Origin: Flavobacteriaceae bacterium
GTDB taxonomy: Bacteria > Bacteroidota > Bacteroidia > Flavobacteriales > Flavobacteriaceae
DNA: 5,641 nucleotides
Assembly (NCBI GenBank): GCA_003511845.1
Contig: DOIV01000331.1
Location: 1-5,641 of the forward strand
Direction: 5' to 3'
Shown here: positions 1 to 5,641 of the stretch, in pieces
Layout: each line of letters begins with the position of its first letter
Numbering within the stretch: position 1 is the stretch's first letter
The notes under the pieces: generated by a model
The model's input: the letters and a program-made list of their open reading frames with translations, nothing else
Told to the model about the DNA's origin: nothing
The model's database searches: none
Made by a program: the position numbers and the translations under genes

Positions 1-77
1 TACAAATTTTTACAGGTTTTATCTATGAAGGGCCGAATTTGGTGAAGTCAATTAATAAGGCTATCTTAAATAAATAA
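1..77 (+). CDS. pyrD: Dihydroorotate dehydrogenase (quinone), C-terminal end only
   Basis: This is the 3' end of a gene that begins outside the window. The frame starting at base 3 is open for 24 codons and stops at TAA 75-77; the other two forward frames stop earlier. The peptide reads QIFTGFIYEGPNLVKSINKA followed by ILNK. The pattern hxxhYTGFhYEGPxLVKxINK is the typical C-terminal end of class 2 (membrane-associated, quinone-linked) dihydroorotate dehydrogenase, where the TGF(I/V)YEGP segment lies close to the FMN phosphate site. The enzyme oxidises dihydroorotate to orotate in pyrimidine synthesis. It is a housekeeping gene with no evident link to the exporter downstream; 42 bases separate its stop from the next start. 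The assignment rests on a short peptide, but the motif is distinctive. Confidence 0.82.
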   Translation, partial: QIFTGFIYEGPNLVKSINKAILNK

Positions 78-119
78 ATTTTTTGATAAAAATCTCAATT
101 AATTTAATATAAACAAAAT

Positions 120-1763
120 ATGAAAACACCTCCTATTGATAGATTCTGGAGTTTACTAAGTCGCTATAAATCTGAAATTAGGCAAATTTATATTTATGCT
201 TTATTTATAGGGCTTGTGAATCTTTCTTTACCTGTTGGAATACAAGCAATAATTAATTTTATATATTCAGGTGAGTTAACATCTTCATGGGTCATATTGG
301 TAATTATTGTATTAGCAGGAATTGCAGTTACAGGAGTCTTACAAGTTTTTCAGTTAAAAATTGTAGAAACCATTCAACAGGATGTATTTGCCCGATTTGC
401 TTTTGATTTTGCTTACCGTATTCCGAAAATAACCCTCCTTCAATTAGATAAAATTCATGCACCAGAATTAGTTAATCGTTTTTTTGATGTGTTAACTATT
501 CAAAAAGGACTGCCAAAAATATTAATTGATTTTTCTTTAGCGATTTTTCAAATATTTTTCGGATTAATTCTTTTAACGATTTACAGCTCATACTTTATTA
601 TACTTGGTGTAGCTCTTATTGTTATTTTGTGGATTGCTTTTAAAATAACAGGAAAAAAAGGTTTGTCAACTAGCATAAAAGAGAGTAAAAATAAATATCA
701 GTTAGTCCATTGGTTAGAGGAAGTAGCTCGGGTTAATTCAAGTTTTAAACTACACGCTGAACATAAATTACATTTAAATAAAACAGATAACATTACTGAA
801 AAATATCTTAGCAATAGAGAATCTCACTTTAAAGTGCTAATCAATCAGTTTAAGTTTTTTGTTGGGTTTAAAATTCTTATAGAAGGTTGGTTGTTGATTT
901 TAGGTGGTTATTTAGTTATTCAAGGACAGATGGATATAGGTCAGTTTGTAGCTGCTGAAATTATCATTATCCTCATTATTTATTCGGTTGAAAAGGTTAT
1001 GGTTACCATTGAAATGATATATGATGTGTTGACCGCTTTTGATAAAATTGGCTATGTAACAGATTTGAAACTAGATAAAAACATAGGGCACACAGAAGTT
1101 GACAATACTTCAGCATTCTCATTAAAAGGAGTTGAAATTCAATCTGGTTTCCCAAATATTAGAAAAAAAGTATTTAATAATTTTTCATTTGAAATCGCTA
1201 AAAAATCTAAAGTATTATTAAAAGGAGATGCTGGAAGCGGTAAATCAGTTTTCCTTCAAATAATAGCAGGTATTTATCCTATTGAAGATGGTGCGTTATA
1301 TGTGAATGAAATACCTTTTATCAATTATAATAAGAATAGTTTATTTGAAAACATAGGAGTCTGTTTTAGAGATAATCAGATTTTTGAAGGTACATTTAGA
1401 GAGAATATTACAGTAGGAAGAGATGTTTATGAAAAAGAACTTTTAGAAGTAGTTAAACTTTTAAAATTAGATTCATTTTTCCTTCACCAACCTGAAGGTA
1501 TTGATTGTTTTGTTGAAAGTGAAGGAAAGAGATTGTCAAGAGCTACTATTCAAAAGTTGCTTATTGCTAGAGTAATTATTAATAAACCGAAATTGTTATT
1601 GCTAGAAAATTCTTTACAATTTCTTAAAGAATATGAAAAAAACAGGATAATAGATTATATAATGGATGATAAACATGATTGGACTGTAGTAGTTATTTCA
1701 GATCATCATTACTGGGAAAAAAGATGTACTCAAACAATTGATTTAAGTAAAAGTAACAACTAA
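120..1763 (+). CDS. ABC exporter half-transporter (membrane domain plus ATPase) with divergent ATPase motifs
   Basis: This 547-residue protein is the probable inner-membrane pump of a type I secretion-like exporter. Residues 1-310 form a type I ABC exporter membrane domain with six hydrophobic segments (about 22-48, 57-78, 131-152, 157-177, 246-268, 273-295). Residues 335-547 form the nucleotide-binding domain. Walker A is intact (GDAGSGKS, 369-376). Other motifs diverge: the Q-loop glutamine is Arg417 (CFRDNQIFEGT), the signature LSGGQ is LSRAT (472-476), Walker B ends LLLLEN (492-497) with Glu496 for Asp and Asn497 for the catalytic Glu, and the H-loop reads ISDHH with Asp528 at the expected His position and His next to it. 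There is no N-terminal C39 peptidase domain. The start is the only ATG after an in-frame TAA at 105-107, with an A-rich leader and no Shine-Dalgarno. The stop overlaps the hlyD-like start. Such divergence may be normal for this Bacteroidota family; the substrate is unknown. Confidence 0.88.
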   Translation: MKTPPIDRFWSLLSRYKSEIRQIYIYALFIGLVNLSLPVGIQAIINFIYSGELTSSWVILVIIVLAGIAVTGVLQVFQLKIVETIQQDVFARFAFDFAYRIPKITLLQLDKIHAPELVNRFFDVLTIQKGLPKILIDFSLAIFQIFFGLILLTIYSSYFIILGVALIVILWIAFKITGKKGLSTSIKESKNKYQLVHWLEEVARVNSSFKLHAEHKLHLNKTDNITEKYLSNRESHFKVLINQFKFFVGFKILIEGWLLILGGYLVIQGQMDIGQFVAAEIIIILIIYSVEKVMVTIEMIYDVLTAFDKIGYVTDLKLDKNIGHTEVDNTSAFSLKGVEIQSGFPNIRKKVFNNFSFEIAKKSKVLLKGDAGSGKSVFLQIIAGIYPIEDGALYVNEIPFINYNKNSLFENIGVCFRDNQIFEGTFRENITVGRDVYEKELLEVVKLLKLDSFFLHQPEGIDCFVESEGKRLSRATIQKLLIARVIINKPKLLLLENSLQFLKEYEKNRIIDYIMDDKHDWTVVVISDHHYWEKRCTQTIDLSKSNN

Positions 1764-1765
1764 TG
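1761..1765 (+). promoter_or_regulatory. TAATG stop-start overlap coupling ABC and HlyD-like genes
   Basis: The ABC stop codon TAA (1761-1763) shares its last base with the ATG (1763-1765) of the next gene. The hlyD-like frame has its own stop at 1754-1756, so it cannot start further upstream. This arrangement usually lets a terminating ribosome restart on the next gene and keeps the pump and adaptor in step. Co-transcription and coupling are inferred from spacing alone. Confidence 0.8.
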
Positions 1766-3106
1766 TTAAACATAACAAAAAATAATATTTCTGATAAAAT
1801 TAATTTGGAAGATTTTAATTCTTTTAAATTATTAAAGAAAAGACGTGTTAAAAAAATATCTAAGTTTTTACTTGGAGGTTTTGTTTTAAGCACATTGATA
1901 ATTTTATTTTTACCGTGGTCTCAAAATATTAATGCAAAAGGCTTTGTAACTACAAGATTACCAGAGCAAAGACCTCAAGCAATTCAATCTGTTATTGGAG
2001 GGAGATTGGAAAAATGGTTTGTAAGTGAAGGTGATTTTGTTAAAAAAGGCGACACAATTGTGTTTTTATCTGATGTAAAGAGCGAATATTTTGACCCAAA
2101 TTTGTTAGCAAGAACAACAGAGCAGTTTCAGGCAAAGTCTCAAAGTGTACAATCTTATGAACAAAAAGTAAATGCACTTAACAATCAATACAGTGCATTG
2201 CTAGGTGCCTTAAGTTTAAAAAGAAAACAAATTAAAAATAAAATACAACAAGCCCATAATAAAGTTAAAATTGATAGTATAGATTTGTTAGCTTTTAAAA
2301 CCAATTTAAAGATTGCAGAAAATCAACTTTTTAGAACTAAAACATTATATGAAAAAGGACTAAAAACACTTACTCAGCTTCAAGAAAAAGAATTGAAACT
2401 ACAAGCTTCTGAAGCAAAGGTGAATGTTCAGCAAAAAAAATTATACAATCAAAAAAATAGTCTAGTAAATTTAAACATTGAAGCTATGGTTGTTGGAAGA
2501 GAGTATGCAGATAAGTTGGCTAAATCACAATCAGATATGCAGACTGCTTTGTCTTCAAAATTTGAAAGTATAGCTGAAACTTCAAAATTAAATAATAAAC
2601 TTAGTAATTATAACGAACGTCAAAAATTTTATTATGTGACTGCTCCTCAATCAGGTTATGTGAATAAATCTATTGGTAAAGGTATTGGAGAAACTATAAA
2701 AGCTGGAGCAGATATTGTCACTATAATTCCGAATGATTATGATTTGGCAGTTGAAGTTTACCTTAAGCCTGAAGATATTACGTTAGTGACTATTGGTGTA
2801 GATGTCCGATTGCGATTTGATGGGTGGCCTGCGATTATAATTAGTGGATGGCCAGAGGCTTCTACTGGTATTTTTTATGGAAAAGTAATTGTAGTTGATA
2901 AAATCATTAGTGAAAATGGATATTATAGGGTGCTGTTGATTTCTGATAATAATGAAAGAGAATGGCCTAAAAAACTAGCAATTGGTACAGGTTCAGATGT
3001 TTTTATACTACTAAATAATGTGCCCATTTGGTATGAGATTTGGAGAAAATTAAACGGATTCCCTCCAGATTATTATAGAAATAAAACAAAAAAAATAAAA
3101 AATTAG
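1763..3106 (+). CDS. HlyD-family membrane fusion (periplasmic adaptor) protein
   Basis: This 447-residue adaptor should bridge the inner-membrane ABC pump and the outer-membrane TolC-like channel. In order it shows: a cytoplasmic N-terminus rich in Lys and Arg (about 1-34); one transmembrane anchor (about 35-52, ending in PW); the first half of a biotinyl-lipoyl-like domain (about 72-104, with GGRLEKWFVSEGDFVKKGD); a long Lys/Gln-rich helical hairpin predicted to be coiled coil (about 114-288); the second lipoyl half (YVTAPQSGYVNKSIGKGIGE, 291-310); and a beta-barrel region with RLRFDGWPA (349-357) and SGWPEASTG (361-369). The C-terminus contains VPIWYEIWRKLNGFPPDYY. The DGWPA/SGWP and FPPDYY segments match a HlyD group I associate with Bacteroidota ABC exporters. 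The length is normal and the frame intact. The insertion sequence begins 17 bases after its stop. Confidence 0.9.
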   Translation: MLNITKNNISDKINLEDFNSFKLLKKRRVKKISKFLLGGFVLSTLIILFLPWSQNINAKGFVTTRLPEQRPQAIQSVIGGRLEKWFVSEGDFVKKGDTIVFLSDVKSEYFDPNLLARTTEQFQAKSQSVQSYEQKVNALNNQYSALLGALSLKRKQIKNKIQQAHNKVKIDSIDLLAFKTNLKIAENQLFRTKTLYEKGLKTLTQLQEKELKLQASEAKVNVQQKKLYNQKNSLVNLNIEAMVVGREYADKLAKSQSDMQTALSSKFESIAETSKLNNKLSNYNERQKFYYVTAPQSGYVNKSIGKGIGETIKAGADIVTIIPNDYDLAVEVYLKPEDITLVTIGVDVRLRFDGWPAIIISGWPEASTGIFYGKVIVVDKIISENGYYRVLLISDNNEREWPKKLAIGTGSDVFILLNNVPIWYEIWRKLNGFPPDYYRNKTKKIKN

Positions 3107-3115
3107 TAAAAGAGA

Positions 3116-3123
3116 AAAAAGAA
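3116..3123. repeat. Probable target site duplication, left copy
   Basis: AAAAAGAA directly abuts the left inverted repeat. Its counterpart at 4124-4131 is AAAAATAA, a 7 of 8 match. Eight bases is the duplication length I associate with the IS1595 family. Both sites are A-rich, so part of the match could be chance. One mismatch would fit an older insertion. Confidence 0.5.
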
Positions 3124-3144
3124 TTGTATATCTGTAAACAGTCC
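3124..3144 (+). repeat. Left terminal inverted repeat of the IS1595-family element
   Basis: It starts TTGTATATC and ends CAGTCC. Compared with the reverse complement of 4103-4123, 16 of 21 positions agree, including the nine outermost and the inner GTCC. The 49 bases between this repeat and the transposase ATG are very AT-rich and hold no promoter I would defend. Confidence 0.8.
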
Positions 3145-3193
3145 TAAATTGAATTAATTTTAATCTATTTGCGTGATTATAAAATAGTTACTT

Positions 3194-4111
3194 ATGAATA
3201 TATTTAGTTTTGGAGTTCGTTTTACCGATGAAAAGAGTTGTCGATTACATTTTAAAGAAGAAAGAGATAAAATAGGAGTTATCTGTAACCGCTGTAAAGG
3301 AACAGCACATTATTGGCTTAAAAACAAATGGAGTTATGAGTGTAAATCATGTAGATCAAGGCAATCCTTACGTAGTGGTACTATTATGAAAAGTTCAAAA
3401 CTTTCATTTATGACTTGGTATAAAACCATGTTTCTATTAAGTACTACCAAGAAAGGCTTCTCTTCCAGAGAGATACAGCGTCAATTAGGTTTAAAACGTT
3501 ATGAACCCGTTTGGGCAATGGTTCATAAATTACGTAAAGCTATGGGCGATCGTGATGATTGTTACACATTAGAGGGTATGATAGAAAAGGATGAAGGTTA
3601 TTTTACTATAGAAGCTTCAGAGCGTGATCATAAAACCCAAAAATCAGGGAGAGGGAGTAAAACAAAATCGAATGTTATGATTATGGCTGAAAGCACAGTT
3701 CTTGAAGATTTAGAAACTGGTAAGGTAGAAAGGCAATGTCGTTATTTTAAAGCCAAAGTATTAGAAAATCATGAAGCAGATGGTACAGATCAAGCCTTTG
3801 AAAAAGCTATAGACGACGAACAAACCATTGTTTTTACAGATAAAAGTACATCTTATGTAAACATAGCAGATTATGTAGAAATACATATGACTGAAAAATC
3901 AAACGAACAAACCACTAAAGAAACCTTAAAATGGGTACATATAGCTATCAGTAATTCGAAACGAAATTTTGTAGGAACTTATCATAAAATCAAGAAAAAA
4001 TATCTACAACTGTATCTCAATGAATTTGTTTACAAACTCAATCGAAGGTATTTTGGAGAGCAAATCTTTGATAGGCTAGTAATAGCTAGTATTACAGCTG
4101 ATGGACACTAA
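3194..4111 (+). CDS. IS1595-family transposase
   Basis: This 305-residue DDE-type transposase moves the surrounding element. An N-terminal zinc ribbon has two cysteine pairs (Cys31/Cys34 in CNRC and Cys50/Cys53 in CKSC). It is followed by the helical region KKGFSSREIQRQLGLKRYEP (86-105), probably involved in DNA binding. The catalytic part shows Asp133 (EKDEGYF) as the likely first acid and Asp216 (VFTDKSTSY) as the second. The block WVHIAISNSKRNFVGTYHKI (247-266) carries Asn254 rather than a glutamate, consistent with the DDN type of active site described for some IS1595 subgroups. The ending KYLQLYLNEFVYKLNRRYFG (269-288) is also typical. The start is the first ATG after an in-frame TAG at 3185-3187, with no Shine-Dalgarno. 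The length is full and no frameshift is seen. Its stop lies inside the right inverted repeat. Confidence 0.93.
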   Translation: MNIFSFGVRFTDEKSCRLHFKEERDKIGVICNRCKGTAHYWLKNKWSYECKSCRSRQSLRSGTIMKSSKLSFMTWYKTMFLLSTTKKGFSSREIQRQLGLKRYEPVWAMVHKLRKAMGDRDDCYTLEGMIEKDEGYFTIEASERDHKTQKSGRGSKTKSNVMIMAESTVLEDLETGKVERQCRYFKAKVLENHEADGTDQAFEKAIDDEQTIVFTDKSTSYVNIADYVEIHMTEKSNEQTTKETLKWVHIAISNSKRNFVGTYHKIKKKYLQLYLNEFVYKLNRRYFGEQIFDRLVIASITADGH

Positions 4112-4123
4112 ACGGATATACAA
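4103..4123 (-). repeat. Right terminal inverted repeat of the IS1595-family element
   Basis: It reads GGACACTAAACGG on its inner side and GATATACAA at its outer edge, and pairs with 3124-3144 at 16 of 21 positions. The transposase stop TAA (4109-4111) lies within it. It ends seven bases before the likely tolC-like start. Confidence 0.8.
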
Positions 4124-4131
4124 AAAAATAA
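4124..4131. repeat. Probable target site duplication, right copy
   Basis: AAAAATAA matches 3116-3123 at 7 of 8 positions. Its last base is the A of the ATG at 4131. If it is a true duplication, removing one copy and the element rebuilds an ancestral junction with about 16 bases between the hlyD-like stop and this ATG. Confidence 0.5.
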
Positions 4132-5540
4132 TGATGATAAAAGGGGTAAAAATATATTTGTCACTTTGTATTCTCTTAATAAGCCTTGTTGTTAATGCTC
4201 AATCTGACAGCTTAACGCTTAGTTATAAGGAGTATATCAATATGATTTCACAACATCATCCTTTGGCTAAAAAAGCCAATTTAAAATTGGATTTTGCAAA
4301 AGCAGAATGGATGTCAGCTAAAGGGAATTTAGATCCTGTAATTACTTCTGGTTTGAATCAAAAAAAGTTTAATGATAAGTTGTATTATCGTAAACTTCAA
4401 GGTAATTTAAAAATACCAACTAGGTTAGGTATTGATATTGTTGGTGGTTATGAAAATTCAGAAGGTATATATTTAAACCCTGAACATAAAACAGATGAAT
4501 TTGGACTTTGGCATTTTGGCGTAGAAATGAATGTGCTGCAAGGTTTAATTGTTAATGAAAGAAGAGTAGCCATACAAAAGGCGAAAATAGTTAGAAAGTT
4601 ATCAGAAAATGAGAGGCAGTTGATGTTAAATGAATTGTATTATAGTGCTACTGTTACTTATCTCAAATGGCAACAATACTATTTTTATAAAAAAATTATA
4701 TCAGAAAACATCAATATTGCTAAGACTTACCATGAAAACACTAAGCAATCATATCTAGGAGGAGAAAAAACATCTATAGACACTTTAGAGGCTTATATGA
4801 TACATCAAGATGCGTTGATGCTTTTTCAAAAAAATGAAATATCTCTTATTAAAGCAAAGCAAAATATTGAAAACTATTTATGGGATAATGAAAATCCTGT
4901 TGATTTGAATCCTGTTGCTGAGCCAGAAAATTTTAGTAATCCTATTTTTGAGATACAAAGTGATCTGACGGTAACTAATTTAGTAGACAATCACCCGATA
5001 ATATTAGCATCAGTAAATAAACAATCTAATTTAGAATTAGATCAGAAGTTAAAACGGGAGAAGTTAAAACCTAAATTGAAATTAAAATACAATCCTCTTT
5101 TATCAACTAATGGTAATGAATTTTCGGCAACATATTCTAGAGATAATTTTAAATGGGGTTTTGAATTTTCTATGCCTTTATTTTTAAGAAGTGAAAGAGC
5201 TTCTGTTCGAAAAGGAAAAATAAAGATAGAAGAAACAACACTAGATATTGAGACTAAAAGAACTAATTTAAAAAACAAGTTAGAAGGTAGTCAACAACAA
5301 TTAGTTCTTTTACGTGAGCAACTGGTTTTATTAGAGAAAAATGTGAAAGGATATAAGATTTTATTGGACGGAGAAAATGAAAAATTTAAATATGGAGAAA
5401 GTTCTGTTTTTCTGTTAAATAAAAGACAAGAAAAATATATTAATGGGCAATTAAAATTAGTAGGACTAAATACAAAACTACATGTTGAATTGTTAAACTA
5501 CCTGTATTATTCAAATGGTTTGATTGAAAAGACAGAATAG
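4131..5540 (+). CDS. TolC-family outer membrane efflux/secretion channel protein
   Basis: From ATG 4131 this is a 469-residue protein, expected to form the outer-membrane channel of the exporter encoded upstream. A signal peptide is clear: Lys near the start, a hydrophobic core (about 9-20), then VVNAQ, with cleavage likely between Ala23 and Gln24. The mature part has the two-repeat, helix-rich build of TolC proteins. Near the start lies LTLSYKEYINMISQHHPLAK. A first membrane-strand region holds GLWHFGVEMNVLQG (125-138) followed by NERR (142-145), and a second holds KWGFEFSMPLF (341-351). Long helices rich in Lys, Glu and Gln follow each. I chose 4131 (4134 is equally possible) because it puts the signal peptide at the N-terminus. 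An in-frame ATG at 4101 lies inside the insertion sequence and would add ten residues (479 in all). There is no Shine-Dalgarno; bases before 4131 are A-rich. Length is normal and the frame intact. Confidence 0.88.
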   Translation: MMIKGVKIYLSLCILLISLVVNAQSDSLTLSYKEYINMISQHHPLAKKANLKLDFAKAEWMSAKGNLDPVITSGLNQKKFNDKLYYRKLQGNLKIPTRLGIDIVGGYENSEGIYLNPEHKTDEFGLWHFGVEMNVLQGLIVNERRVAIQKAKIVRKLSENERQLMLNELYYSATVTYLKWQQYYFYKKIISENINIAKTYHENTKQSYLGGEKTSIDTLEAYMIHQDALMLFQKNEISLIKAKQNIENYLWDNENPVDLNPVAEPENFSNPIFEIQSDLTVTNLVDNHPIILASVNKQSNLELDQKLKREKLKPKLKLKYNPLLSTNGNEFSATYSRDNFKWGFEFSMPLFLRSERASVRKGKIKIEETTLDIETKRTNLKNKLEGSQQQLVLLREQLVLLEKNVKGYKILLDGENEKFKYGESSVFLLNKRQEKYINGQLKLVGLNTKLHVELLNYLYYSNGLIEKTE

Positions 5541-5641
5541 TATTGTTAAATTCATCTAAATTTCCTCCAGTATAAAGAGATTTAGCTTTACTAGTAGATA
5601 ATACGGTTTCTTTTAATGAAGTGTATAATTTGGCTTTTCAA

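Larger units (their letters stand above)
3124..4123 (+). mobile_element. IS1595-family insertion sequence, apparently complete (1000 bp)
   Basis: The element carries one full-length transposase (3194-4111) bounded by imperfect 21-bp inverted repeats at 3124-3144 and 4103-4123, with a probable 8-bp target duplication outside them. A size of 1000 bp is normal for simple IS1595-family elements. It sits between the hlyD-like and tolC-like genes of an exporter operon, in the same orientation, and interrupts neither frame. The ends were placed where the inverted match stops (nine identical outermost bases); they could be off by a base or two because the flanks are A-rich. By eye the element is slightly less AT-rich than the exporter genes. 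Nothing looks broken, so it may still be mobile. Confidence 0.85.

Noticed and set aside
83..110. TTGATA - 16 bases - TAATAT as a promoter for the exporter operon
   Set aside because: It resembles an E. coli sigma-70 promoter, but Bacteroidota usually use a TTG / TAnnTTTG pattern, which is absent here. Such matches are common in DNA this AT-rich, and it would leave almost no leader.
1693..1893. Reverse-strand open frame of 66 codons across the ABC/HlyD-like junction
   Set aside because: It is antisense to two well-supported coding regions with strong family motifs, has no recognisable domain, and its Phe/Leu/Lys-rich make-up is what antisense AT-rich coding gives.
3164..3171. TCTATTTG, one base from the Bacteroidota -7 element TAnnTTTG, upstream of the transposase
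   Set aside because: No TTG lies at the proper distance upstream, so a promoter is not supported.
5042..5278. Reverse-strand open frame of 78 codons inside the tolC-like gene
   Set aside because: It lies entirely antisense to a conserved TolC-family region and shows no motif or leader of its own.
5556..5585. Weak dyad (TAAAT...ATTTA) after the tolC-like gene as a terminator
   Set aside because: The stem is only about five A/T pairs with mismatches beyond it and no T-run follows.
5541..5637. Reverse-strand frame open from 5637 into the tolC-like gene, with flavobacterial-looking codon use (KAKLYTSLKETVLSTSKAK then SLYTGGNLDEFNN)
   Set aside because: It has a TGA at 5638-5640 immediately upstream and no in-frame ATG, and it runs into the 3' end of the tolC-like gene. 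It could be a gene remnant, but about 100 bases is too little to claim one.
5616..5641. Possible start of a new + strand gene (ATG 5616, MKCIIWLF, open to the window end)
   Set aside because: Only eight codons are visible. A hydrophobic beginning fits a signal peptide but also chance in AT-rich DNA.

Overview
The window looks like chromosomal DNA of an AT-rich member of the Bacteroidota, most likely a flavobacterium. The reasons are the low GC (about 30% by eye), the A-rich leaders without Shine-Dalgarno sequences, a signal peptide ending in N-A-Q, and exporter proteins whose motifs match families I associate with Bacteroidota. I could run no database search, so all assignments rest on reading the sequence.

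Layout, all genes on the + strand: (1) 1-77, the last 24 codons of a dihydroorotate dehydrogenase gene (pyrD). (2) 120-1763, an ABC exporter half-transporter (membrane domain plus ATPase). (3) 1763-3106, a HlyD-type membrane fusion protein whose ATG shares a base with the ABC stop codon. (4) 3124-4123, a 1000-bp IS1595-family insertion sequence. It has imperfect 21-bp terminal inverted repeats, one transposase gene (3194-4111), and a probable imperfect 8-bp target duplication. (5) 4131-5540, a TolC-type outer membrane efflux protein. (6) 5541-5641, about 100 bases in which I can assign nothing with confidence.

Genes 2, 3 and 5 together make a type I secretion-like tripartite exporter: inner membrane ABC pump, periplasmic adaptor and outer membrane channel. 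The ABC protein has no N-terminal C39 peptidase domain, and no substrate or precursor peptide gene is visible, so the cargo is unknown. Removing the insertion sequence and one copy of the target duplication leaves only about 16 bases between the hlyD-like stop and the tolC-like start. The three genes were therefore almost certainly one compact operon that the element entered without breaking a reading frame.

The most notable points are the insertion between two exporter genes, the new in-frame ATG that the element's right end places upstream of the tolC-like gene, and the ABC ATPase. That ATPase keeps a good Walker A but departs from consensus at the Q-loop, signature, Walker B/catalytic glutamate and H-loop. 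I found no CRISPR array, RNA gene or convincing terminator.
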